Source: Arion vulgaris (taxonomy: Eukaryota; Mollusca; Gastropoda; Stylommatophora; Arionidae). From it: 64,000 nt of DNA. Positions 44,013 to 54,329 of the stretch are shown here, in pieces; position 1 is the stretch's first letter; each line of letters begins with the position of its first letter. A program made the position numbers and the translations under genes. Below the pieces are notes generated by a model, which was given only the letters and a program-made list of their open reading frames with translations, did not search any database and had not been told where the DNA came from. The stretch lies in assembly GCA_020796225.1 (NCBI GenBank), contig CM036762.1, forward strand, positions 13,442,414 to 13,506,413, read 5' to 3'.

Positions 44013-44286
44013 TTAAAGAAAAAGTAAATAAATAAGGCCTTCAAGAGAAAATGATGCAGAATTGGTCTAGTAAGCAGCCTATAAAAGGCTTACACTTCTG
44101 GTATCATACATAAACAGGTATATGATTTCTGAACATTGCAACTAAAAGATATGGAACAAAAATAAGAGTACGCAATGGTATTTGATAGACAAAATAACCA
44201 GGAAAAAAGTTATCTGGCATCTTGCAAACAAACTCAAAGTGACCCAAGCGCAGAATATTCATCTTACCCAAGCGCAGAATGTTCAT

Positions 44287-44735
44287 CTACCAGACAATTT
44301 TTATCCCGATTAAAACAGAAACTTTTTTTTTACAAGTTTGACAAAAAACTTTTGATTTCAACTTTAATTCGATAGCACCAAACACTATTTTTTTAATTGA
44401 ATCTGCAACCACCAAAAATTTCATCCCCCACTTAGTTGGCTTACCCTTGATGTACTGTCTAAACCCATACCTTCCCTTGTTCTTAACAATTCTCTTATCT
44501 ACACTAATACACTCATACGGCTGCCAAAACTTCATACATTTCATCCTAAGAAAATCATGCACGACCCTAACTTTATAAGTTTGTCGTCAGCTGTTCAGTT
44601 TCAGGATTGGAGATTTTCAAGAATGTTTGAATTATTTTGTATAGAGATAAAAGCCCTGGCCCACAAACCACGACAGAGCTGCTTACTAGACCAATATAAC
44701 TCTGCATTTGAAACCCGCACTAGACTCATGTACAT
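44287..44735 (-). pseudogene. piggyBac transposase relic
   Basis: On the minus strand: YWSSKQLCRGLWARAFIS, then after frame changes KFWQPYECISVDKRIVKNKG (first catalytic Asp region; the family pattern is SVDE-MVK-KGR) and RYGFRQYIKGKPTKWGMKFL. These match the catalytic core of piggyBac transposases in order and spacing. The second and third catalytic regions, expected below 44287, were not found; 44104-44286 carries a short duplication (aagcgcagaat-ttcatct). Inactive. Confidence 0.75.
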
Positions 44736-45177
44736 GAGCAGACTAAAAGTTGTTCTTCATGTAGGTCTGTCCATGTACCATATGAAGGCTTGTTGTGTCC
44801 TGTTGCAGCTACACGCTGGTTATTAAAATTGCACATTTGCTGCAACAATTCTGTGCAAAAAACAGCTTGAAGAAATTTATTGTAGATTAAAAAATTAGTT
44901 AAAAACATGTTATATTTGTGAAATTATTTTAGGGAAACACATTATATGGAATTCAGACACAAAACCTACAAGGCTATTTATAAAATGCACTGAAAAGCAG
45001 TTAAGACAATGTGAATAACATTAACACACAGCGTCTATTTTACATACATTAAAAAAAAATCAGGGATAATGCACTTATCAATCACAAAATAAGTCATGAT
45101 GCACTTATCAATCAAATCATTCTCCATACTGTGAGATGAGGAAAAACTGCTATACACTATTTTTAATAATTGCTTAC

Positions 45178-45250
45178 GAGGTGGAGATACTTCTGATGGT
45201 CTTTTCTTGTAATGACATTTGGCAGATGCAGACCAGGGTGCCTTGCCGGT
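45178..45250 (-). CDS. Candidate exon, unrecognised
   Basis: Minus-strand acceptor TTGCCACCTTTTAG (ending 45251), then 24 codons TGKAPWSASAKCHYKKRP then SEVSPP and one base to a C|GTAAGC donor. Without splicing the frame stays open far past the donor. An alternative frame upstream (DQEDILPPFRPARHPGL) resembles a piggyBac N-terminal stretch, so it could instead be part of the transposase relic. Assignment unsettled. Confidence 0.35.
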
Positions 45251-45344
45251 CTAAAAGGTGGCAATATATCCTCTTGATCATTGTCAAGACTGTTGTATGA
45301 CTGGTCACTTCCTACAGTAGGTACTTTGATAAATTTTTCAAAAT

Positions 45345-46165
45345 AGTGCTACAGCATTAAAAACAACATAGTTAGATAGGCCTTGAAATTTGCAATTCAA
45401 TGACACCTCACCCAAGTCTGTACCTCAATTCTGAAAAAAAGTTATGAATTTTTTATGAATTAATAATTGCTAAATAATAAATACATGAAAGATATAGGGT
45501 AAATTGAAAATATGGATCTCTATAAACTGTGTCAATGTTATAGCAAAGTGCTTACATTATCTTAAATATCTTTCTTATTTCTAATACAAAACCATATAAA
45601 CCATACATTTTTATGTGCGGGAACACAAAATGCATTCATAGATTATATTGTCGCAATGTTTTGAAACCCGCAGAACTAATTAATATTCAAAATGGTGGGC
45701 TAATTTGCATATTTTAAATAATTACTATATTGGCATTTGAGCCGCATTTGTGATTTTCACATTAAACTACAACAGTAATGCAAACCGAATGATGTTAAAT
45801 CACCAAGTATCAGGCACAAAATGTAGAGATAATGTAGTAGATGTTATGTAACACTAATTAGAGCAGTAATTAGCAATTAATAACTCAATTACATAATATA
45901 AAAACTATAGTTTTGCAGAAAATTGCGAGCACATGATTGTGACACATCATTTTCATCGTCTCAAATAGACGAGTAATAATAGCAGAATATCATGAAGTTA
46001 TCTTAAATAATATTGTACTACTGGCTATAAATGAGGAAAAAAATACTTAGATGTGTCATCAAGTATGAAACACTTAATACTGAATGACAAATATCTGGCA
46101 TTCCCAAGAACATAATCAACTAACAATTTTGACACGGTCATGTAGTAGTCTTCTGATGGTGATGG
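45345..46165. other. No feature recognised
   Basis: AT-rich; no repeat match within the window. Confidence 0.35.
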
Positions 46166-46169
46166 ACAT

Positions 46170-46295
46170 TCAACATTCCTTGTCCTCCAAGTTAGGAGTA
46201 CATGGCGAATAATCCTCGTCAGCTGTTGTATTGGTCTTGAACGACAGAACTTTCTTCATGCAGAGAACGTCTTTCCCATCTACATCCCAGGCATG
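46170..46295 (-). CDS. Candidate terminal exon, unrecognised
   Basis: Acceptor TCTTCAATTTCAG (ending 46296), then in phase 0 HAWDVDGKDVLCMKKVL, SFKTNTTADEDYSPCTPN, LEDKEC and TGA at 46172-46170. The donor of the next exon upstream (46958) exits in phase 1, in which this exon reads only 25 codons before a stop. Splice signal good, phase doubtful. Confidence 0.35.
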   Translation of the reverse strand, partial: HAWDVDGKDVLCMKKVLSFKTNTTADEDYSPCTPNLEDKEC

Positions 46296-46957
46296 CTGAA
46301 ATTGAAGACATGACAGAGAATTATCCATTGCAACAAATTTAAATGTCTTTAAATGGGATTACAAAGGGATCTTGGTAGAGTATATTGTCATATTTATTGT
46401 GTTATCAAGCCAGTCACCAAACTGTATCGAATTGTTTACCATGGCAACAAGAGATACGGTCATAGACTATAAGCAGTGTAAATTATTTACTAAATGTTGT
46501 TCAATTTCTGTGTTCTGGGATGTTCTTATTATTGGATATACTGTGTAGATATATATGTGTGTGGTAACCACCAAGTGATAGGTATTAAATGTGTTGGAAA
46601 TTCTAAACTTGAAGGTAAGTTGGAAAATTGTTATATTCTTTTAATGCTTCTCTGCTGTAAATAATAATTTTACATTTACAAACTTCCTATTAATAAACAA
46701 TTCTTTAGATCTATCTTAAAGTATATTCATTTATCTATAGAATGGTATATTACTTGTAAACATCTGTTAATAAATAAGAAAACTGCAGCTGAATTTGTAC
46801 ATACACCTGAAAATTGGACCTAAATTTAATTCAGCCGCAACCTGTAGGCGTATTTCAATTCCGTAGCTAATCAAGTTCTGTTTGTGTATCTTATCAGTTT
46901 GTCAAAGTGTGTAGTGTGTGATACAAGACATAAGGCACATTTTATTGCCACACTTAC

Positions 46958-47266
46958 CAATTTCTGTTGCAAACACAACTGTCAATACATTCTTTACCAC
47001 CTCAGAAATAGTTTCTCGCAACAATTTGTCTAAACGTGCAGCATTATTTTTAAGAGCCATGTCATCGATACACTTGTCCTTTTCTATCTGTATAGCACCC
47101 ACTACTAATGTTTTGATATTCTTAACCACATCCGTAACAGTGGGTCTACATCTATCCATGAGCAGCTTTGCCACATATCCTTTCTTGACAGGATACTCTG
47201 GTACAAAGTTTGCCAAATGTTCCCTCAGATCTTGCATATTTTATGATTTAGTTTTTGAAGATGAAT
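46958..47266 (-). CDS. Candidate exon, helical protein of unknown family
   Basis: Acceptor TTTCTTTAATTGCAG (ending 47267) and donor AATTG|GTAAGTG (46958/46957), both strong. All three frames meet a stop within 14 codons of the acceptor, so coding probably starts at ATG 47237-47235: MQDLREHLANFVPEYPV, KKGYVAKLLMDRCRPTV, TDVVKNIKTLVVGAIQIEK, then LDKLLRETISEVVKNVLTVV to the donor (93 codons). The periodic hydrophobics suggest helices; no known domain. Confidence 0.45.
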
Positions 47267-47274
47267 CTGCAATT

Positions 47275-47840
47275 AAAGAAATGACATAATTATAATAATT
47301 ACTTTGCATTAAAATTGGTATATCTAATACTGAATACTAAACTTCATACAACTCTCTTAAACTAAGAAGAGCAAGGGCTATTAAATTATTAATTCTAATT
47401 AGTTAGTTACTTAGTATACATAATTTTATATATAAATTATATGAACTATACTAAATTGAAATTTAAGAAACAGATTTTGATCATTATTATTATGCAGCAT
47501 TTAAAATACTATTTGCTATATGTGTATTATCGTATTATCAGTGACTAGTGAGTACAGTGAGTTTAAAAACAAATTCAAATTGCTAGCTAGTGTAAGTGAG
47601 AGTCAAAATAGGACTAGACATCGGCATTTAAATAATATACCAAAATGGCGAAATTGCGGAAACTAGCCGAAAGTTGCAAAGTCCGTAAACTAACATGTAA
47701 CCTGAATAAATGTATTTTGATATGTTCGAGTTCTTTTGTAGACTCCAAATTTCACACACTTATGTAAAACAGGTTGATGAACACAAATATAATAATTATA
47801 ATAGCAACAATGCATTATCCTTAAAGATAATATACATCAA
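47275..47840. other. Inferred intron, no feature recognised
   Basis: AT-rich. A caaaatggcgaaatt word at 47640 resembles a YY1-type motif also seen at 48547; significance unknown. Confidence 0.3.
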
Positions 47841-47846
47841 ACTTAC

Positions 47847-47962
47847 CTTCTAGAATGCAAATTGGTGACAATATGACAATTGGCGCTTGTTGCGTGTGAA
47901 ACCTTCTCCGCCGTGTCTTGAAATGGATGACGCTTCAAACCCCCCACTTGGTTGTTGGCCAT
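47847..47962 (-). CDS. Candidate first coding exon, unrecognised
   Basis: ATG at 47962-47960 on the minus strand, then MANNQVGGLKRHPFQDTAE, KVSHATSANCHIVTNLHSR to an excellent AGAAG|GTAAGT donor at 47847/47846. It exits in phase 2. Joined to the exon at 46958-47266 it would stop after a few codons, so it may be an alternative or untranslated first exon, or an exon is missing between them. Confidence 0.4.
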
Positions 47963-47964
47963 GT

Positions 47965-48570
47965 TTCTTTAGAAAGTTATACTAAATCAAAATATCAGAA
48001 ATTTTGTCGGATACCATTTTTAGGATGCAGACTTATTTGCGCATGCGCAAGAATTTCACTGGTACAATAACTTCGAAAAAGCTTAGATGTCAAAGTCCCT
48101 ACCTACAGGGCTTGACAAGCAATAGATAATAGATAGAAACAAACATAATTGTTAGCAGGAATAAATAAATATTTGTAACATTCAGACAGACATGCATAGT
48201 GTAGGACTAGGAGTATTGCATCTCCCTAGAATATCACAAAAACGTGGAAATAAACAAGATCTAACAACTACAATCGCCTGAAGAAGAACATTGTTACATG
48301 ATTGTATCTCGATCTCGAACAAAAAGCTACACTATTACTATACTATAAACTTATAAAGTATAATTATAGTATAGATAATTATAATACCTATATTATTATT
48401 ATTTTATCTTTCAAAATCTTTGTCCTAGCAGCTAGCAAGCAGTTGCTAAGGATATTAATTATTGCTACAGAATCCACTATACTTAGTATACTATAGTTCC
48501 CATAACAAAATACAATGTTTGTTTCAGTTTCACGTTGGTAAGTCTAAAATGGCGAAAACGTGTAAACTCC
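47965..48570. other. No feature recognised
   Basis: AT-rich intronic or intergenic sequence. Confidence 0.3.
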
Positions 48571-48573
48571 TAC

Positions 48574-48713
48574 CTGCTCAATGCAACAATGTTCTGCGAT
48601 AGTTTTGCTACATTTTCCATATCCGCTTCAGATGTGTCAACTTCTGATGTTAAAATAATTGAAGAATCACTAGTGTCTTCATCGGGACAGTGATCTGAGT
48701 TATTAGAATCCAT
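48574..48713 (-). CDS. Candidate first coding exon, acidic N-terminus
   Basis: ATG at 48713-48711 on the minus strand opens MDSNNSDHCPDEDTSDS, SIILTSEVDTSEADMENV, AKLSQNIVALS and two bases to a CAG|GTAGGA donor (48574/48573). An acidic, Ser-rich start is common in nuclear proteins, but no family is recognised. It exits in the same phase as the exon at 47847-47962, so the two could be alternative first exons. Confidence 0.45.
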
Positions 48714-48826
48714 TACATAGCATGAATTGTGATTTTGGCTGGAGCAAGTTCAAAACACGCCGACACAGTATTTTTCAAAATGGCAGATTTTTTCACAAAT
48801 GAAAGTAGTAATAAACATGGTTCAAT

Positions 48827-48863
48827 CACAGTCAACTATAAACTCATATTAGAGTTGACTGTG
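48827..48863. repeat. 11-bp arm inverted repeat
   Basis: cacagtcaact (48827-48837) and agttgactgtg (48853-48863) are perfect inverse copies around a 15-bp loop. It could form a hairpin; function unknown. Confidence 0.85.
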
Positions 48864-49178
48864 GTTCAGTCAACGAAATTAGACATCTTAAAAATATAGA
48901 ATTAATTTTTTTGTGAAAATTATTATGAAATTATCATGTTTTTTGCATCAGTTAACATAACTTTTACGAATTTAAATGTAAAATTAATACAAAATTACGG
49001 CCACTTAGGCATGTCGCATCGAGGCTAAATATTCGAGATTCTCATTCTTCCAATGTTTACTGAAGAGTGAGTGACACTTGTGATAAGAGAAGAAAATCTT
49101 CACGCAAAAATCAGTCAGATGTACCATGTTATGCGCCATGACTATGCCGGAATTAATAGCGAGGAAATGAAAAAAGGA

Positions 49179-49412
49179 TGCCCGAGTAGTTACTGGGGCC
49201 CAAATTGGGTGTAAAGAATAGAACCACTGTTACCTGCCGCGCATGTCGTAAGTGGCGATTAAGGAGGTGGACGTGGGGCAGCTCTCCACCCCGTAAAAAA
49301 CCATAGATAACTACAGAAACAGCAACCATGAAAATTCATAGCTCGCCTATGCGGGTTTGGAATACCTTGATTGCGGACCTATGCCTCCCTAGGGGCAAAC
49401 GGTGAAGAAGAA
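49179..49412 (+). mobile_element. Family A' short retroelement (A head, different body)
   Basis: Head as family A (cccgagtagttactgggg, agaatagaaccactgttacc, gcatgtcgtaagtggcgatt), then a body unlike A or B (ggggcagctctccaccccg, catagctcgcctatgcggg, ggacctatgcctccctaggg), and a GAAGAAG end. Flanks gaaatgaaaaaagga and gaaatgaaacaagga (about 49163 and 49414) are a 15-bp target duplication with one mismatch. Confidence 0.85.
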
Positions 49413-49439
49413 AGAAATGAAACAAGGACACACATTAAA

Positions 49440-49690
49440 TAACAAAAGGACACACAATTAGAAGATCGACCGGAAGTATTGCAAGATAGGCACTGTTTTG
49501 GAACCCGCAGGGAAAGAGGGGATGGGGAAGGTCTAGACATAAGCTACCTGGAGAAGAGAGTTGAAGGTTTATAGGAAAAGGATAGGCAAAACATGGAAAG
49601 AATTGGAAGGGATCGATTAAGAGAGGAAGAGAGATGGAAGAAATTTGTTGAAGACATGTGCTCTGTTTTGGGAGTTGAAAGTTGAAGAAG
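49440..49690 (+). pseudogene. RTE-type LINE C-terminal fragment
   Basis: Reads RQALFWNPQGKRGDGEGLD and further KRIGKTWKELEGIDxERKR-type sequence with W-K-FVEDMCSVLGVES and a stop, then gttgaagaagaaatg. Homologous to 41880-42120 but differently frameshifted. Confidence 0.75.
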
Positions 49691-49889
49691 AAATGAAAAA
49701 AGAAAAGTTTCCATAGTTTACCACAAAGTTGTCTCTAGTCTACCTTTAGTATGTGTTCCTTCTGACGTTCGTCACTTTACAGTAGGCCCTACTCGATGTA
49801 TCTTCAGTGTCTTCTCAAATAGTAACAACTAATCATGGCCGTACCAAAAAAAGGCATGGATAAATATTCATGTTGTAACGTCAATATTT

Positions 49890-50240
49890 AAAACTCCTAC
49901 TCACGACTGATCTCCTTCTAGGGGCGGAAACACTTGATTTTCTACCTTTTCTTCCCCATTGAAATTCTTGTTGATTTCTTGCAGTATTTTTTCTCAAACC
50001 TCGTTTCTGCAGAAATTCAAAGTAGTAATTAATATTTTGTAGGCAACAAAATATATAGAAGGATGCAGCTTAATAAAAGTAAATACTTATAGAAGTTTCT
50101 AATAAATTGTGTTTCCAGTTTATTTATGCTGGTTATTGGTTATTGAACAAGTCACACAGCACACAGGAAAGTTCAAATTAAATATTAGAATACATTTAGA
50201 GAAACTGAAACTATTGAAAAGTTTCTGATATCTTGGATAC
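49890..50240. other. No feature recognised
   Basis: AT-rich, unassigned. Confidence 0.35.
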
Positions 50241-50244
50241 ACAT

Positions 50245-50490
50245 CTTCTTCTCCATATCGACTACTGATCTCTTTGTAATTTGTATGTGATCAGAGCCTA
50301 AGAGCGATTGTACGCTGTGCCAGTTATTCGCCTACAAGTAGGCCAGCACATCCCATTTTTGCTACGCTTTTTGTTTTACTAGGATAGCTTCCCTAGGCTT
50401 CTACCTCAGCAACCTCTTACAAAATTCCTTGTAGGTCACAGTCTTACTATTCTTTGCTCCCCTTGTAGATCCCCGCAACATACGGGCGCT
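50245..50490 (-). mobile_element. Family B short retroelement
   Basis: Words in order: cttcttctccatatcgacta, gtatgtgatcagagcctaag, ctacaagtaggccagcac, aacctcttacaaaattcct, cttactattctttgctcc and the head ccccgcaacatacgggcg. Several base changes relative to the other copies. Confidence 0.88.
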
Positions 50491-50839
50491 TGAACATACA
50501 ATAACAAAGGATGGAAGATGGGAAAGATAAATTAGAAAAGGAATCGTCCTCGCCGGGCCCAATGGCACAAAGGTAGAGGCAAAAGTTCCACTCAATTTAA
50601 TCCTGTGCCTTTCTTTCCACCTCAAACCTAGTCGTATGCATATCTTTAAGTTATGTCTCAAAAGTTGTCAATATGCTATTATTAAGTCCCCCTTCCTTTC
50701 GCAGTCCCGCAGTATTCATTTCATTGCAGTCTTAGTGGTAGAAAATAATTGAAGTGAGCAAATCTGCACTCAACAAACTGAGACAGATGTATTTACATTT
50801 TAAAAAATAATAATTCTAATAATAATAATAATAATTAAT

Positions 50840-51770
50840 CTCGTACCGTTTATATGTTACATATGGCATGCAAGCAATCTCTCCATGCCACTCTGTCCTG
50901 GGCAACTTGCTCAATCTCTTCTATGGAATTGAGACCGATATTTCTTGCTTCTCTCAGCAAAGTTCGTTTCAGGGTCTCCCTAGGGCGTCCTCTTTTTCTT
51001 GAACCGTTTGATTCCCACTTCAATGCCAGCTTTGATATTCTTTGATCTTTCTTCTCAATGTCTTATCTTATCTTAACCACATTTGCCGTGAAGCGTCGTG
51101 GGAGAGTTAGTTTTCTATCTTGTGCCAGGTGTGTTGCGCTTGACGTTATCAGTCCATGCTTTCGCAGGGACTCTGAGATGTTATCTATCCATCGTGTTCT
51201 TGGCCTGCCTCGTGCTCAAGGTATGTCCAACCAGAGCCAACTATAAACTTACGGGCCTTCGGACTCAGGTAAGAATTTTGGGAAATCAGACCACAACTAC
51301 ACCACGTGACCTCGCATTCCAGTAATCGTGTATATAGACGAATTCATTGTAAAATCAACACAAAATGCTAAATCGAAGTTATATTATGCAACAAGTTAAG
51401 TTTAACAATAAGGAATATCAATATAATGAATATTTTTCACCAATAAATAACCATAGACTCACAGAATTTAGTAAAATTGCAAAAAAGCTTGCAGTATTCT
51501 ATCAAACATCTATATTTTCCGGCACCCTTTTCTGATCTAAGTCAGAGAAACCCTTTCAGTTGTCTGGTCTAGTTATCTAGAGTTGGCTGTGGTCCAACAT
51601 ATCTCCATCTTCTCCCTCTTATAACAGTTGTTACTAATGTTGACCAGATATTTCTCTGATTTCATCATTTCTAAATTCGTCCCATTTTGTGTTCATTATT
51701 TTTCGCAGACATCTATTTACAAATTCATTGAGCTTGCTTTCTATATCTTTAGTCATTTTCCGACAGAAAT
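50840..51770 (-). pseudogene. RTE-type LINE remnants in two families, split
   Basis: 50840-51045 and about 51600-51770 are collinear with the LINE at 17785-18156 (SMEEIEQVAQDRVAWRDCL; GRPRETLKRTLLREARNIG; then, across the gap, MNTKWDEFRNDEIREISGQ). 51050-51235, also minus, is a different RTE end (RGRPRTRWIDNISESLRKHG then LAQDRKLTLPRRFTANV). The gap also contains repeat E (51235-51610). The later insertions therefore split an older LINE. Confidence 0.65.
51235..51610. repeat. Dispersed repeat E, copy 2
   Basis: Homologous to 37565-37960 (cattccagtaat, aacacaaaatgctaaatc, atcaatataatgaat, caccaataaataaccata). Its ends contain near-inverted words (gagccaact at 51234 and agttggct at 51581), which may be terminal inverted repeats of an unknown DNA element. 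Confidence 0.7.
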
Positions 51771-51879
51771 ATTTCAAAAAAAATAAATAATAAAGTAAAA
51801 ATGAGGGTCACCATATGCTCTCTGTATATTATTTATACTTCCCAGAAACACTGACACTGAACAAACAACAACTTCTTTC

Positions 51880-52330
51880 TTCAATCCTTGGTTGCCTTAC
51901 GAGGTAAGGATACGAAGAGATTTCTAGAAAAAGCTCTTGTTGCGCTTTTTACCGTGTGTCTTTCATTGCCTCTATTATTTATGTGGTTAACCTTTTGCGT
52001 GGTCGACTTTTTCCTTTGTATCCACTGCATCGGAGTAACATTGTTCTCTGAGGCGCACTGTCTGTTGGTAACCTGCTTATGTTGTCGAACAATTTAATTT
52101 GTTGTTTCTTTATAAGGTTCATTGCTGATGTTGTACCTACTTTTTTCATGATGTCTTCATTTCTAAGCCGGTCTCTTCTTGATACTCCCAACATTCTGAG
52201 TAGACACTTCATCTCTGTCATGACTAGTTTTCTTCTATCATTTGATGTCAGCATCCCGGTTTGACACTGATAAAATAATCTTGGGAGAAAGTTGGTGCTG
52301 AACAATGCTCTTTTAGTGTTCAATGTGACA
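51880..52330 (-). pseudogene. RTE-type LINE thumb and C-terminal fragment
   Basis: Minus-strand ORF with STNFLPRLFYQCQTGMLTSN, then MTEMKCLLRMLGVSRRDRL, RNEDIMKKVGTTSAMNL, IKKQQIKLFDNISRLPTD and KGKSRPRKRLTT. The order EMK-LR---G--RRDR-RN---- followed by Q-K-F--I-R and R-R-R corresponds to the RTE thumb and basic end. 52331-52630 beyond it is unassigned. Confidence 0.6.
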
Positions 52331-52639
52331 TATTTGCATTTTAAAAATTGGCACTATTTATCCTATGATTTGATTTGCTATACTGCATTTATGTTGGATT
52401 TATTGCATCTATTTTGGCCTGTCACGGTACTCCCTATTATATCCTGTGTTACGAAAACCGGTAATTTACTTTTAATCTATTTTTATGTACTTACTCTCAT
52501 ATCTTTAGTTATTGAAGTCCAAGTGGCTGTCAAAAAAGAACAAAAATTAATGTATATCTTTCTACAAAAAGAATAATTATGACCAAAATTGCTGTTGTCA
52601 ATCTAACCAACATTTTAAAACTTCTCAGTAAAACACAAA

Positions 52640-52800
52640 AATTAAATTAAGAATTTATCAAAGCTGTGTACTTTCAGTACTTATATATGGATTAGAAAGC
52701 TGGATGGCTGTGTTAAGAAAAACGCTCGTCTGTAGAGCTAGGCAATGGGTGCCGTAAGAAGAAAAGTTTTTGGATTGAATGCTGTGTCAAGTCATTTTTT
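52640..52800 (+). pseudogene. Small reverse-transcriptase thumb fragment
   Basis: KLRIYQSCVLSVLIYGLESW matches the K-R-Y-SC--S-LLYG-E-W motif of RTE-like LINEs; nothing on either side is recognisable. Confidence 0.55.
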
Positions 52801-52862
52801 TCGGAAGCCCTTAATACTTGTTCAATGTCTATTTATTGATCATTAATTTATTGATTGATAGG

Positions 52863-54222
52863 ACCATCTTTCTCTTCATTTTCTCTCTCCTAACTTTCTC
52901 TTTATTTTTCTCTCCTAACTTTCTCTTTATGTTTCTCTACTTTCTTTCTCTTCATTTCTCTCTCTAACTTTCTCTTCATTTTCTCTCTCCTAACTTTCTC
53001 TTTATGTTTCTCTACTTTCTTTCTCTTCATTTTCTCTCTCCTAACTTTCTCTTTATGTTTTCTCTACTTTCTTTCTCTTCATTTTCTCTCTCCTAACTTT
53101 CTCTTTATGTTTTCTCTACTTTCTTTCTCTTCATTTTCTCTCTCCTAACTTTCTCTTTATGTTTTCTCTACTTTCTATCTCTTCATTTTCTCTCTCTAAC
53201 TTTCTCTTTATGTTTTCTCTACTTTTTTCTCTTCATTTTCTCTCCTAACTTTCTCTTTATGTTTTCTCTACTTTCTTTCTCTTCATTTTTTCTCTCCTAA
53301 CTTTCTCCTCATGTTTCTCTACTTTCTTTCTCTTCATTTTCTCTCTCCTAACTTTCTCCTCATTTTCTCTCTCCTAACTTTCTCTTCATTTTCTCTCTCC
53401 TAACTTTCTCTTTATGTTTCTCTACTTTCTTTCTCTTCATTTCTCTCTCTAACTTTCTCTTTATGATTTTCACTTTCTTTCTCTTCATTTTCTCTCTCTA
53501 ACTTCTCTTTAGATGTTTCTCACTTTCTTTCTCTTCATTTTTCTCTCTAACTTTCTCTTTATATTTTCTCTACTTTCTATCTTCATTTTCTCTTCCTAAC
53601 TTTCTCTTATTTTCTCTCTTTTTCTCTTCATTTTCTCTCCTAACTTTCTCTTTATGTTTTCTCTACTTTCTTTCTCTTCATTTTTTCTCTCCTAACTTTC
53701 TCCTCATGTTTCTCTACTTTCTTTCTCTTCATTTTCTCTCTCCTTTCTCCTCATTTTCTCTCTCCTAACTTTCTCTTTGTTTTCTCTACTTTCTATCTCT
53801 TCATTTCTCTCTCTAACTTTTCTTTATGTTTTCTCTACTTTCTTTCTCTTCATTTTCTCTCTCCTAACTTTCTCCTCATGTTTCTCTACTTTCTTTCTCT
53901 TCATTTTCTCTCTCCTAACTTTCTCTTTATGTTTTCTCTACTTTCTTTCTCTTCATTTTCTCTCTCCTAACTTTCTCCTCATGTTTTCTCTACTTTCTTT
54001 CTCTTCATTTTCTCTCTCCTAACATTCTCCTTATGTTTCTCTACTTTCTATCTCTTCATTTTCTCTATCCTAACTTTCTCTTTATGTTTTCTCTACTTTC
54101 TTTCTCTTCATTTTCTCTCTCCTAACTTTCTCTTTATGTTTTCTCTACTTTCTATCTCTTCATTTTCTCTCTCCTAACTTTCTCTTTATGTTTTCTCTAC
54201 TTTCTTTCTCTTCATTTTCTCA
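52863..54222. repeat. ~51-bp pyrimidine-rich satellite array
   Basis: About 26 units with cores tctctttatgttttctctac, tttctttctcttcattttct and ctctcctaactt. The plus strand is close to 88 percent pyrimidine in a typical unit. Units vary by 1-3 bp indels and by tttat versus ctcat. ORFs across it are by-products of the repeat. Confidence 0.96.
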
Positions 54223-54329
54223 CTGATCACAGATAATCTCCAAAAAGTGGTACTAACAGCGAACACAGAAGAAGTAAACAAGTTTAAGAATGAAACACGT
54301 TTATGGAACCTAATATAACTTTCCTACAC

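Larger units (their letters stand above)
49050..49885 (+). repeat. Composite segment, copy 2 (family D + RTE end + flank)
   Basis: Parallel to 41734-42890: family D sequence (49054-49178), RTE C-terminal fragment (49440-49690), gtttccatagtttaccacaa (49710) and the same flank (tgtgttccttctgac; tcttctcaaatagtaac; aacgtcaatattta). It lacks the LINE at 42172-42740 but carries a short retroelement at 49179-49412. Confidence 0.82.

Noticed and set aside
44557..44826. 89-codon plus-strand ORF
   Set aside because: It is the reverse complement of the piggyBac relic, whose minus-strand motifs explain the sequence better.
32687..47260. Reassigned TAA codon in this genome
   Set aside because: In-frame TAA was met in the exon at 32647-32896 and just upstream of ATG 47237, which briefly suggested TAA as sense. 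Other candidate ORFs here end at TAG or TGA and also at TAA, the second case has no phase support, and no metazoan nuclear code of this kind is known to me.
53777..54022. 81-codon Phe/Ser/Leu-rich ORF resembling membrane segments
   Set aside because: Translated pyrimidine satellite; neighbouring units with 1-bp indels close the frame.
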